From Nectonema munidae (lineage: Eukaryota > Nematomorpha > Nectonematoida > Nectonematidae): DNA of 64,000 nucleotides. This document shows positions 45,801 to 58,022 of the stretch, one piece after another. Under the pieces are notes generated by a model. That model did no database searches, was not told where the DNA came from, and was given only the letters and a program-made list of their open reading frames with translations. A program made the position numbers and the translations under genes. Location: assembly GCA_030549495.1 (NCBI GenBank), contig JAUIRK010000570.1, positions 1,403,501 to 1,467,500 on the forward strand. Direction: 5' to 3'. The stretch's first letter is position 1. Each line of letters starts with the position of its first letter.

Positions 45801-48618
45801 CCCTTTTAAATAGGTTAAGCCAGCAAAATTCATTAAAGATTTTCTGCAAAAAATGAATATTTTCATGTAAAATGCCTTGCGTTGTTATGCTGATTAAGCT
45901 GCAGGCCTATTTATATGACATCAGAAAAGATTCCGTTCAGCACTTTTTTATTTAAGTAAAATACATAGGAAAAATGTTATGTTAATGTTGTTATAGTTGT
46001 GGGTATTGTACGCAAAAACTATCTTTATAATACTTGCCCTATTTTGAGCTTGCAAGCACATGTATGTGTAAAAAAATCACAAAACCTGTATGAATAAAAT
46101 CACAAAAACAGCAGTGAATGAAACTTTCCACTGATTGCAAAAAAGTATTTCACCTTATATTTCTCAATGGGATTTTTGTGGTTGTTTTTAAGGAACCAGC
46201 TCATGAATCCTTGGCTCAGTGGCAGCCAGTGCACACCTCAAGTCAACTTCCATAGACAGCTTGTTGCTTGATTTTGTTTTTATTGCAATTAATGCAGAAA
46301 ATCCACTTTCGCACAGGTAGGTTGAAGCAAAGGGCAAAAGAACTCGGATGGCAAGATCACTTATTTTTGGATATGATTCCATCATTGAACACCAGAAGCT
46401 AGACAAGGAGTTTGACTGGAACACATTCTTGGCTGTTGAATCGTGGATAAGGTAAATGAACTCTTCTCGTGCGTCTTCTAACACATCATAAACTTGATAT
46501 AAAAACGGTTTTTTGCAAATCCCGCATGCTGAGGGATTAAGGCAGGAAAGTAACGGCCAAATTCATTATCTAGCTGAAACAAGTGATCCATGATTTCCTT
46601 GGACAAGGCGCTTGAAGGCTGACCATCAGCAAAAACTTCATTCAATGATGGAAACATCATAAATTTTCCTACATTCACTTTCTTCTTATACAGCTTTAAT
46701 TTGGCCAAAAATGAATGTATTGAGTCACCGTGGTGGAGCAAGTTTGAATCCTTTCCTTGGAGTCTCAATTTCAACTGGTTAAAGATTTCAAATATTTCCA
46801 CAAGATAAGCAAGGCGGAGCTTAAAGTGTTCTGATTTCAATATCTCCAACAGGTCACATTTTTTCTGTACATCAAGAAACATTTCAACTTACTGGAGAGG
46901 AGAGAAAAGCGGGGACAAAAATCTCCCTGCAGACAACCATCTTACAGATGTATAAAAGAGCAAAGAACTATGTTCGGATTCTATGTCATGACACATTTGC
47001 TGAAATAGTCTCGTGTTGAGGGCAGAGTTTTTCACATAGTTCACGACCTTGACAATACCAGTGAAAATTGTGAGAAGCCCAGAAGGAAGCGATTTAGAAG
47101 CCAGAGTCTCCCGATGAATGACGCAGTGCATACCAACTGCATTTGATGCTTCGGATTTTACTTTTGCTTGAAAGCTGGAGCTCCATCAGTTGTGATTCCA
47201 ACAAGATTATTCCAACTCAAACCATGCTTTCAAAAAAAAGATGACACAGCATTCATCTCATCTTGACCCTACTTTACGTTTCAGGATTTTGACAGCAAAG
47301 AAATTCCTCCTTGATTATGCCTTTGAAAGGTATCGGCAGTATACCAACAGCTGGCACGCCATTGCTACATCAGTAGATTCATTGACCTTTATAGCAAAAA
47401 TTGGGGATGCTTTTATCTCTTAAATAATTATTGAATATTATAATTATAATTTGATCTTTCACATCACCTGACATGTCTATGATTCTTCATCTCAATTGAT
47501 AGGATCAATTCTTCAGCAATTGTGTGGTTTTTTCTTCCGTGCTACTAAATAAGCTACCCTGTATGATGCTTCCACGATGTTCGCTCTTTTCTCTTGGAAG
47601 TTACCAGTTGAGTTTTTGCCTCTTCAATTCATCAGCTTTCCTTTTGAAGAAATCCTTTTCCTTTGTATCATACTCAGGGTGGCATTTGGTTAGGTGAAGT
47701 TGTAATTTTGAAGGCTTCAGTGAATCATTTCTCCGGAAACGAAAACAAATAACACACTGTGGGAGATCTACATTATTTTTTTGAATCGAAGTAAACCCCA
47801 CTGAAGATAATCTTCCGAGAACTTTCTCTTCTTACTTGACATTATGCAATATTTGTGGGTCGAAAAAAGAAAGGTATAATATAATAAAATAAAGGTTATT
47901 TATTAATTTCCTCTCTCTTATTCATATATCAAGTATCTTCATGACACTCGTCATTTCAGGAGGCAATAAATCTTCCTGTCATCTTGCGGGCCACTCAAAG
48001 GGCCAAATTTGTAAGGTGGGTTGTGAGTTAGACACCCATGATACCGTTAGCTAATGTAGAGCAACCCTAGCATTTAAGCATTCAGTTTCAAGGATTGTGT
48101 ACAGTAGTAGGAATTTTATTCTGAGCCGCATCTCTCCTAATTCCAGTATAATAAATTTAAAAATAAGTAGAATCTCTATGTACTCCATTAAATTCTTCCA
48201 TGGATGACTTGGGGAGCATGGACCCCTAGTTGGGAACCACTGTGTTAGTGGGCTGTTGTTTTATATGCAGCAAAATACGTACTAACTCTTTTACCTACTT
48301 ACCAACATTTTTCATAGTTATTGTAAATTGAAATATATATTCATTTCTTATTCCATGTTTCTTTCTGCCTTTTAAAATTTACATTGAAATAGGGTTCCTG
48401 AAATGTGAAATAAGTCTAATTTTGCAATCATATCAAAGGATGTCATGCATCGTATAAATGTAGATGGGGCAGAAGTTACAAAAAAAAGTGCAAAAGTTTG
48501 CAATTTGTTCTATAATGAGATGATAATTTGAGATATGAAATTTTACCTTGTTCCTATTTTCACAAGATGCTGTAGAAATCTTATTCGAAGATATTGGTGA
48601 AGAATTGACATGTATCAT
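36521..48618 (-). CDS. FOXP-like: FOXP-type forkhead transcription factor
   Basis: Homologue of FOXP1/2/4, nuclear repressors that dimerise through a leucine zipper. Minus-strand exons: 48618-48547 (ATG; in-frame TAG upstream), 43507-43231, 41779-41562, 41506-41267, 41211-41037, 40983-40680, 38119-37946, 36827-36521. All junction phases agree; about 588 residues. Exons 1-2 are polar, with [14 protein letters not shown] like the vertebrate Gln-rich part. Exon 3 has the C2H2 finger ([13 protein letters not shown], then H-x4-H) and starts the zipper ([11 protein letters not shown]), which runs on into EKERLQAM in exon 4. Exon 5 is a linker ending [10 protein letters not shown]. Exon 6 holds the forkhead from [20 protein letters not shown] through [19 protein letters not shown] to [18 protein letters not shown]. 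Exons 7-8 (IKKEG motif, Ser run, stop at 36521) are assigned by phase, splice sites and position, not similarity. Four internal introns are 53-55 bp or 1.5 kb; intron 1 is 5 kb with a SINE and a hAT. Exons 3-6 are certain; exons 1, 2, 7 and 8 are likely. Confidence 0.9.
37946..38119 (-). CDS. putative penultimate exon of the FOXP-type gene
   Basis: Too short to stand out as a frame: 174 bp, acceptor TCTTATTAAG and donor GTGATA, phase 2 on both sides, so it fits between the forkhead exon (ends phase 2) and the exon at 36827. It encodes [20 protein letters not shown], then [20 protein letters not shown] and ends LKPTLKYE. The IKKE is a psi-K-x-E sumoylation-type motif; vertebrate FOXP proteins have a VKEE in a comparable place. 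Base composition is clearly less AT-rich than the flanks, supporting coding. Confidence 0.6.
38189..38288 (+). mobile_element. TTAA-flanked MITE, copy E (diverged)
   Basis: TTAA at 38185-38188 and 38289-38292. It shares ACTTTACAAAAATAAAAT and CATTAGATATCGTCTGAT with copy D at 11019-11131 (opposite orientation), and the last motif with copies A-C. It lies in the FOXP intron just upstream of the 37946-38119 exon. Confidence 0.55.
39676..39828 (-). other. small acidic ORF in a FOXP intron
   Basis: A 50-codon frame with ATG (39828-39826) and TAA, rich in Asp, Glu and Ser ([28 protein letters not shown]). No known protein recognised. It may be the acidic N-terminus of a lost transposase (piggyBac transposases often start this way) or chance. 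No splice sites were assigned. Confidence 0.25.
44400..44589 (+). repeat. ~190-bp inverted repeat pair, arm 1
   Basis: About nine in ten positions match the reverse complement of 52749-52938. Shared blocks include AGGATTGTGAAAAGGAAAAT, GATCTTTTAGAACCGAAAAA, GTTATATTGTATTCATTTTA and TTCAAAACTATTATTACCTT. Lies in FOXP intron 1. No terminal repeat or coding capacity is visible. Confidence 0.85.
45030..45200 (+). mobile_element. tRNA-derived SINE, copy 3
   Basis: Head GGGCGTGAGTATGGTTGGTT, A-box-like GGTTAGATGCTGG, B-box-like GGGTTCGATCCTAC, then the shared tail CTTTCCTCATAGTTCG, GGCGCAATTGTGCC, GAAAACACCCTACGG and a short A-rich end. It sits in FOXP intron 1. Not a functional tRNA: no acceptor stem closes the head. 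Confidence 0.78.
45771..48242 (-). mobile_element. ZBED5-like hAT with perfect 8-bp duplication
   Basis: 2472 bp inside FOXP intron 1. Exact direct repeats TGTTAGTG flank it (45763-45770, 48243-48250). The inverted ends are CAGTCGTTCCCAACC and CAGTGGTTCCCAACTAG. The transposase is on the minus strand: start MSSKKRKF at 47842, BED finger in 47801-47601 ([22 protein letters not shown]), middle 47131-46889 ([33 protein letters not shown]), then 46882-46478, and the C-terminal dimer domain 46484-46188 ([20 protein letters not shown]). This is the family that gave vertebrate ZBED5/FAM200-like genes. Breaks include a frame change after the first residues of the BED finger, loss of frame between 47601 and 47131, and shifts near 46885 and 46480, so it cannot encode an intact protein. 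Confidence 0.9.
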
Positions 48619-48838
48619 AACTTTAAGTAAAATCTAATAAAATGTATTAAAACGAATTAGCAAATTATAAATTCAAAACATCACACCTTTTAATTGTAAA
48701 GATTAAACAGTTAAGGCAAAGGCCAATAAGGATTCCAAAAGAAACAAAGTCTAATTTTTGCTTTAAAAAGTCACCTTAAATCCAATAGCTAATAAGAAGG
48801 CATTTTTTGACATACTTTTTTACTATTTAAAACTATAT

Positions 48839-49502
48839 CAGGGGCGGATCTAGAAATTGACATTAGGGGGGCGGGGCGGATTTTACTAAACTAAAACTCA
48901 AATTTGAAGCATATAAATTTAAGCTTTATCAAAATTTTTAGGCTGTTTTTATCTTATTTTGGGTAATAGTTTAATAAAAAGCGAAAATTGACTTTTTATC
49001 ATAAAACTTAGAGTATCATAATAATATATCAAAAAATTATAAGTTCATTATAAGAAAGTATCTAGATTAAGAACTAAGAGGATTAAGGAGCATCATCCGT
49101 CTAGGACAATTTTTAGCATACATGTTAATAATGGTGTTAATATCCAATCGAATGTCTCTGTGAACAAAAAGAAGAATGAGAGCATTAAAACGATCCTCAT
49201 TTATTGAACTGCGAAGTGAATTGATGTGGTAAAACATGGTGTGTTTAAATAATAAATTTATAAAAAAAATTGGATAATATAAAAGTTATAAGTGTCACAC
49301 TTCTCTACGATTGAAACAAAAAACTTTTTAGGGCTTCTCTCTTTAGAGAAAGATTGAATCTAAAAAACGAGTTGCAGAAATCATCATAATATTTGTGTTC
49401 TACGAAAAGAATTAGATCAAGAAAAATTTTCAAGCAATTGCCAATGCAATTTTAGGGGGGGGGGGGCATACGTCGGTTCCGCCCCCTTTAAATCCGCCAC
49501 TG
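48839..49502. mobile_element. hAT-like MITE (CAGGGGCGGATCTAG type)
   Basis: 664 bp. Left end CAGGGGCGGATCTAGAAATT, right end read inward CAGTGGCGGATTTAAAGGGG; both have GGGGGCGG-type sequence just inside. A G12 run lies at 49455-49466. Flanks AACTATAT and AATATTAT are a weak match. The element is upstream of FOXP exon 1. No coding sequence. Confidence 0.72.
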
Positions 49503-52500
49503 AATATTATTTTATAAACTGATTCCTTGTATTATTAAATTGGACAAAATCAATTGCCCACACCCCTTTAAAAATATTATGAAAAGCTAGAGAATTAAAA
49601 ATTAATCAAGTTTACAAGAAGTTGATAATATACTTTAAAATTATGCATTAGTAACACAGAAATATAGTTTGAATGACGAAATATAATGAAAAAAAACTAT
49701 CATTTAGAATATTTAAAATAAAAGTAAAATGAATTTGAAACAAAAAAAGAAAATAGTGATTTATAATACTCAAAAAAATTGTTATAAAATTGGACAAAAA
49801 ATATGGGGTTGTTTACAACTCATTTATCAAAATTTTAAGATGTCGAAAGCCTACACTTACGTTTGCCAGATGTTTAGGTTTATCTCATACTTAATAAAAG
49901 AATACCCAGGTACATAAATCTGAAATAGGAGATTGGAAAAAGTCTTGTGATTAAGTATTTTTACACTCAAACCCAAAAATGTAGAACAAGATAACTATTT
50001 AAAATGTCAAAATTAAAAATAATTCTCTATTTTAACCTTTTAATTTTAAACTACTTAATTAACAATTATAGATGAGCAAATTTTAATTTGATTTCTCTTA
50101 TAACATTTATATGTAACTAGATAAAAGGGAAACAGGAACGTTAGCTCCAAGTTTTACATTTTAGAAGTTACTATACAAGGGTTCCTAACTTCTCGAACAC
50201 AATCTATTCTGAGAGAATGCTCGGATACAAAATTATTCAAAGACAGAAACAAAATAGCTTATCTTTTACAAAAAAAGTAACAAGGTTGTAGAATTTAAAA
50301 AAGATTTAGAAAGATACCCAGTTATTATAATAATTAGAAGCAAATAAAAATACGTTCATTTAGCCAAAGTCCTTTAGAGAAAAGTACAAGTATACAAAGG
50401 ATATTAAGCAAATTTACTAGAAGGCAAATGTTATTTAAACAAAACTGTTTTAAACGAAAGTATGGTATCCCATATATATTATAAGAGAAAAATTATGCAC
50501 AGCATAATCCAAAATACAACCTAAAATATGCGATGGAAAAATGGAATTATATCCAAGAAAATTAAATCTTCACAATTGCTTAAGCTTATTAATTTTAATT
50601 GCTCGATAAACTCATTTTCTTCACTTTAAATTTCCGATATTCTTCAGAACTTAATTCTTGAAAATTGAACTCGATGTATCGTTGAATCGATAAACAAAAT
50701 TATGTTGCTAAAGCACGCACGCTTCAAAAATGCATGTCTGCGCCCTTGCTTTTCTAGGTGTTTTTAAATTGTAGAGCAGAATAAAAAGTGTTCCAATGAG
50801 AGTTGCAGGATTGCTTACGCAAATTACATATACCTTGACGCGTATGAGACAGGCATGTACAAAATTTTAGAAAAAGGAGAAGTTGAGAAAAGAAAAAAAT
50901 GTTACAAGTAAGGAATATGCTGTTGATGTTTTCTTCGAAATGTGCAAGAAAAAGAAAATAGGGTTATTTGAGACAGTCAAAAGTAGAAGCGGTACACAAA
51001 AAATGTGAAATACATAAAAGAGGAAAAATATACAGAGCTGCTTGCTATCTGGAATGAAGAATTGAAACCTTGAAACTGTTATGGAAGTCATACAAAGAAG
51101 GAAAAAGAAAATAATTTAAAAAGACAAAGAAAAGTGTAACAAACATATTGTATATGCGATATACAGTAATGATGCAAAGCGGTATTTGAAACAAAAGTCG
51201 CGTTGTTTTCACTCTGTAAAATTTCGTGAATAAGAAAAAATGACGCAATAACATAATCTCACCATGTTACTACTACTTTCTACAATACCCTTCCTTCATA
51301 CAAATAACAAATAGGATAGGATGCAATTTTTGAAAGTATATACGTACAAAATCATGTGTACCATCAAAGAAATACCAATAACACATTGCATAAATATTTA
51401 TGATAAAAAGGAATACTCAAAATGCTGCAAACGGCAGAAAAATAGCAGTGCACTAAATATCTGTTATCACATACAAAATATGCTAATGAAGATGGCACGT
51501 GTGTGTGTTTGTACCATTTTGGAAAACAATTTCAAGAGTTATGTCGCTATCACTCCATATTTGTGTTTTTTATTATCGTGTTTACTCACCCCTTCTTGAA
51601 AACAGATTTGTGATTTGCCTTTTCCATTTGTTATTGGTTTGGGAAATAAAATGAGCTGAAGGACAATTCAATTTTTCCGCTACAAATATAAATGCATCCA
51701 GGCCAAACTTTGTTCGTTTTCAAATCAAAGACGTTGTCGTGAAAAATTTGCAAAGCGTGAAACAAGCATAATTTTATAGATCTTCATTTTTTAAATTCTT
51801 TTTAACTTTGAAAACGAAAAAAGTTTTGTTGGAAGGCAATTCAATTTTTCTTCAACACATTCTTTCCTTCAATCACATGGAAAATTAATTGGAGGTAGTC
51901 GCCTGAATTAGGCATTTTTTGGTACAGATTATTGGAAGCGAAAATGAATTGGAAGTCAAATGAGAAATATAATGATGACATTGCTCGTATTTGACTTTAA
52001 ATTGAAAAGAGTTTTTATATACACCAAGTGTGCTAAACTTCAATAAACTGAAAGAATGCTATGAATCGATCCCTTATGATTCTTCTCTTTTTTATGTTTC
52101 ATTTTAAACTTTTATGCTTGGTATGTAAAAATGTAGCATTAAATTGTAGAAGGATATCCATAATCATAACACGTTTGAAATAGTCAAAGACAGAGAAAGT
52201 AAGAATGCTAAATAAATTGCCATCACATTTTTCTCTTTTGATTAATCATCTCTCTTTAACTTGGCATTTAACCACTTTCAAGATAATTAGAATATTAAAG
52301 GAAATTTAAAATATTGCATCCTTTATGTATAATATATATTTGTAATGATTTTTATAAACACCTAAAAAAAGTTTCTAAAATCACAATTAGTGTTCTCATT
52401 CAAATGATTTTCGATCCAAAAAATATAATTGTTTTGAATAAATTTGATTTGATGAATAAAAAAGCTGTTGGTCTATCTGTATCTTAATCTCATACCTTAT

Positions 52501-55500
52501 CATATGAGATCTATATGAGGTGTCTCTTTTTGTTTTATCACATCTTGGAAGAAATTTCTTATAAAATCAATAATTTTAACAATAACATAAAAATTTATAA
52601 TTTTAAATAGATGTTGAAGTGATATAAAAAATAAAAGTTTAAAAACTGGGATAAACAAAAGCAAACGTGTCTTTTGTAGGCACTAAATTCTTTCGCGAAA
52701 AATAAAAATAGAGAATAGAATTTCGCCAAAGGAATAAGAAATGTCAATGAAGACGTTGTAAAAGAAAGAAGCTAGTTGGCAAAGGTAATAATAGTTTTGA
52801 ATGATTGTTTTATTTAATCATTTGCTTAAAATGAATACAATATAACATATTTTCAATATTCCAATTTGTCTTTTTCGGTTCTAAAAGATCTATTCTATTT
52901 TCCTTTTCACAATCCTATTTAAACTTCAATAAGTTTGAAATTTTAACTAAGTTAGATCCGAGAATTCTTTTCAATCAAAATCCATTTGATCAGTCAATCC
53001 TAAATCTATCAAAGTTAATAAAAAAAAAGTCTAAGATTTTTTAGCTTTAAAAAACTTTCTAATTTGATTTTTCACAATTTTTAATTTGTTTTTGTTACTT
53101 TTTAAATAGATTGTAATATGATTTGAAGAAAAAATTATAATTAATTTTTGGTTCAAATTCCAGCTAATCAATACAAATCACTTGAAGACAACATTTGGCC
53201 ATCTCTCTTCCAAATCTCTTAAATGTTCTAATTATACAAAGAAAAAGTCTGTTAGTCAGCTCAAATTTATTTAAAAACATTTATCTCATATGGCACATTT
53301 TTATTAAATTATTTAACATAAGCACACATTTAATCAAAATTTTTATCATTAAAAGTATATAATTTATTCATTATTAATGAATAACAACTTTCATTTGCCC
53401 TTTTGTATGTTACCCAAAGCATTGTAATAAAACTTTGACAATTTCCTTAATTAGTTAACACTATTTTTAAAGACTAAAAAAATTAAATATTAATTAGTGA
53501 TAATTCAGAAAGCTGAAGTAAGATGGTAAAACGTTAAAATAGAATTGACAATTTTGAACTGAAAAAAGCCGATTTAGAATTGAAAGAAGACAAATATAAT
53601 TGAAAAAAGACAAATTAGAATTGAAAAAATAGAACTAAAATAGTGTATAAAATAAAAAAATGTTCTTAATATAAATTTTATATATGGATTTTTTCAAGAT
53701 GGAAACATTTCGAGAAATTACGCCAGTGCTGTTTCTAGAAAAATCTTTTTGGAGAAAAGTAGAGAACGTGAGATTAAAAAATAAGATGTTTTTGAAAGCG
53801 TTCGAAAAATTTAAAAATAGACTAACCAAATTATATGTGTTGTCTACCTATCTATTATGATCTAAATTAAAAGTATATTATTTGTGAAATAAAAAAAATT
53901 ATAATAAATTATTTAAAAAAAATCAATTTACATATGCATTGAATCCTTTATTAAATTAAGTTGAGACTTGCTTACACTAAAAAAAGATTCTAATTAAAAC
54001 TCAAATGGCTCATCAACAAAAATGTTTACATTTTTCTAAAAAAGTTTTACTGGTTCATGCTCATTGTACAGATAAGAAATAAAGAAAAAGATCATAAATG
54101 AGTACGTATTCACACCCATGTTTAAATGGCGAGAGAAGGAACGCATATCTTTGAAGCTGCTAATTTTAGAAAAAGATATAAAAAAGATGATGATGTCTTA
54201 AAAAAATTAATACGCAACTTTAAGCGTACTTATCGCCAGTTTTAAAAGCTGTATACAAACTCATTGAAAAAAGATTAAAAACTGATTCGTTTTCAAAAAA
54301 GTGAAAGTTGAAGAATCAAAATCAATACTTAGCGTGCGTAAGTTAAAAATGAGGATGCAAACAAATGTGTACTTTTGTTTAATAACTTGACAACCACAAG
54401 TAATATAAGAAATGAAAGGCATCTTACAGAAAGGATATGCTAGTAAAAGGAAGACAGGAATAAATAGACTGGTCGGTATGGGAGGGGAGGGGGGATAGGG
54501 TACAGATTTTTAAAAACAACTCTACTTCATCTTCTCCTTAGCCTTGTAGAGCAGCACGCACAAGTGAATGTTTATTCATCTTGTATATTATCGCGATGAC
54601 AGTGCGTTTGGTTGCAGAATAGGCGAATAAGTAGTTAGGGAGGGAGGGAGGGGGAAAGAGAGAAGTGAAATGGAATCGCGGTACCAGCGAAAAGAAAATA
54701 AGCGTGTTGATATTATTTATTAGAAAGCCTTCTTGTTTACACACTCCCTAGAACATGAGCGATGTGTAAAGAAAACAAGTGCGCTGGAAAGAGCGTAAAC
54801 ACTACTGATACGCAAAGACGTAAACGTAAAAATACCGAGAGCGTGTGTAGGCAGGTAGATGCTGGGATAGAAGCAGCATCACCATCAACCGGCCTAACCT
54901 ACGGAACACGAACAAATTGAAATAACATACGCGGCATGGAGAATCTATCTTACTCTAAAAAACATACTCGGGGCTCTTTGATATATTATGTTTTATGCAC
55001 CAACAATAACAATAATAATAATAATATTAATAGTATTCCATTTGTGTACACATAAGGCTGGAAGGGAGAGAGAGGTGGTTTCCATAGCGTTCACAGTGGG
55101 ATGGCAATTATTTGTTGTTTTTACAAGCTGTGTAAACAAGAGTGTGTGTATTGTGGCGTGGGGAGAAACGCCAAAATTAGTTGATAAATTCACATCACAC
55201 ACACACACATGCAGTGTATTCATTATATCCTTCCTAATCTCTTTAATGATAACAAAGTGATAAAAATAACATTTATAATAAAAACAATAAAACAGCAAAT
55301 ATACTTCGAACACAAGCGTGTTGTATATATACGCTAATAGAGAAGAAGTGAGAAGAAATTTTATTAATTACATAAGCAAAAAATAGTCTGTTTGTTGTCT
55401 TCCGAATTATTAAAAATACTAAGACCGCGTGAAAATCAGCCTTACAACTACAACTCTCACGTTAAAAAAAGATAACACAGTGTCGGATCGGTACAAAGAG

Positions 55501-55815
55501 TAAATTTTTGAGTCATATCATCTCAAAAAACATATATAAACCTCTGCTCCGCTTCGAACTCGATTGGGATATATAAATTTTTAGGCTATTAGCCCAAACA
55601 TTTTTTGTTTCTGAGCCTGTGTGTAATATAATAGTACACTAAAAAGAAATTTCAATTGATCCAAATTCATATACACCATTTGTTATGTTAACAAACCTAG
55701 AAAAATCATTCTTCCAAATATTTACGTGAATAAGTAGCTTGAAAATTGTAAATAAATAAATAAATTTGTGTGAAGACGGCCTATATTGTAGAATATACAG
55801 GGTAACTGTTTAACT
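49503..55815. other. large AT-rich intergenic region upstream of FOXP
   Basis: No supported gene. One arm of an inverted repeat sits at 52749-52938. The part at 54440-55250 is less AT-rich, with G-rich runs on the plus strand (54479-54498, 54637-54656) and an AC microsatellite (about 55198-55210). It could hold an untranslated first exon or promoter for the minus-strand FOXP-type gene, but nothing shows this directly. Confidence 0.35.
52749..52938 (-). repeat. ~190-bp inverted repeat pair, arm 2
   Basis: Reverse complement of 44400-44589 at roughly 90% identity by eye. With arm 1 it brackets FOXP exon 1 and the hAT in intron 1. Confidence 0.85.
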
Positions 55816-58016
55816 CAGGGGCGCACATTCTGTCAATGTGATTTCAAGGGGGCGAAAAAAATCGACTGTGGCCATCCGTTTCAATAAGTGGTAAATAGCA
55901 ATAAGGAGGTATAGATACTTAATTACATCTGATAAGTAGTGTGATCTATCATATATGAATGATTTTGTTCCCTTGTTGAGCTTGAAGAGTTGTTCACAAA
56001 CTTTCTAAAAAATTTCGGCGTAGCGGTCTAACTATAATACCTTAATAACTCGGGGTCTCATTTAAGAATAATAAATCAACATATAAACGAAGGTACCAAA
56101 AAATCGACACAATTATTTATTCAAAAATTGTCTGAACAATCCAAATCTCAATGGGATGGATGCATCTTTTTTGTCTAAACCATTTTGTCTAAATTAAACG
56201 CTTACTCACACTCATATGTAGTGGCAAATCGAATCAGAGCAATCTTTGCAAGCATCGGATTCTCCCATTTCAATCGAAAAATCGCTATGAGATATTTCAG
56301 AAAAACATGTTTTGCACCTCCTCTATCATTAACCAAATCAATAAATTGTTCTTGAATTAAGAAGTATAATAGAGATTATAAACAGGTTTTTGATAAATTG
56401 ATAGTATTTTTCAAATTTTTGTAGATTAAGAAAATAAAGAGAAATTTCTTGGCATGCTACACAGTGTTTTATGGCCTCCAGGGCATTTTTATTAATGAAA
56501 ATCTTATTTTCATCAACAAATATGTTCGAAAATCGAGCAAAATTTTTCTTGTCAAAGAAACCAATTATTCCAGCTTCATTTCAAAAGCTGTCATTTTTTT
56601 ATTACAATGGAGTACTCTGATCTATTTTCCTTGCAGCGCAAGATTAAAGGAATTCATATATTCAAATATGTTCACTAAAAATGATAGAAATATACGAAAA
56701 CGGACATCAGAAAATTCTACATGCATATCTAGTTTTCCTTCCAGAAATTGCTGGATATCTTTCCATAGTTTCGCTCGGAAAATTTTCGTTTGGAAAACCA
56801 CCTCACGTTTGAGTGCAGCAAGAGTTATTTAAATCTGAAAACAAAAAAATTTAATGACTTCATTGAAAACATTTTTCAACTCATCGGGTATGGTTTTATG
56901 GCTCGGCGAACTGGGTACCGATTACATCTGGAGATTTTTGCTTACCCAGATTCCGACTTAATACCATCTGCTGTAAAAAAATTTATCACTTTCTCAAATG
57001 TTTCTCTTGCAGTTGTTCTAATGATGAGTTTCGCAAAATAAAAAATTGTCTACTAGGTTCTTGTCATATACATATTGTACGTAAACGCAAGGCTGATATA
57101 AATTTGCAGCATCCATTCTGAGCAAAAATGTTGAAAATCGAATTCCATATCAATAAAACCACGGCTGGCATGTCATCAAATATCTCTCCTATTAGCCTTT
57201 TAACGGTATCGTTTGACAGGAATATATGCTTCAGCTTTACAATTTCAAAACTTCTTAGCACATTCAAAATATCTTTGCAGCAAGGTAATATCAACTGTTC
57301 TGCTATGTTGTGGAAATTTGTGACAACAGATTTTTTTGAAAGTTTTTAAACCATACTTAATATTTTGCAAAAACATTCCTATGTTATTTATCAAACATGA
57401 ATTTGTGCAATCGTTCAGGCAATAGTTTAGTTTACCGAACTGGAGTGCTTCACTTGACGGGCTTTAAAAAATTGGATGCTAACACTTCAGAACACAAAGG
57501 ACACTTATGTTGCTCTTCCCCACCATGTTTTAATGAAGTAAAACGAAATTTAAAGTGTGAGTCGTGATATTTCATTTTTTAGGCATTAAGAAAAATGCAC
57601 ATTTACAAATTAGGCCTGAAAAGCAATAAAAGAAAAAAATAGTACTCAATTCAAAGACTAACTTATTTATAAACGTGATTTATTGAAAAAAATGGCAAAT
57701 GACCCAATATGGGTGCAATATTTTGCGAAAAACGATTCACTGTGTCCACTTATCAATCCCGATGGAACTTCTTTGCGGCACGCGGACTCCAGTTTGAAAA
57801 CCACTGAGTTAGAAAGTTGATGCAATCAGAATTAAAAACGAGGTAATTTGACTTTATAAAATCTCGGCAGTTGTGGTGTGGTTGAGAGTTTATAGTGCAA
57901 TTATAATATTAGGCAATACTGGTGGTGTGTTCATTGGACAAAAATTCTTTTATAATAAATTTTAAAATTATAAAAAAAGTTCACCCCCCCCCCCCTATTT
58001 TGAGGATGTGCGCCCC
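55816..58016 (-). mobile_element. ZBED-type hAT remnant, copy 3
   Basis: About 2.2 kb with inverted ends CAGGGGCGCACATTCTG and, inward from the right, GGGGCGCACATCCTC. TTAACT flanks both sides (55810-55815, 58017-58022). Minus-strand pieces at 57294-57064 (SNDTVKRLIGEIFDD) match copies 1 and 2. The frame is broken throughout. A C12 run (57984-57995) lies near the right end. This copy keeps both ends and is the best guide to the family limits. Confidence 0.8.
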
Positions 58017-58022
58017 TTAACT

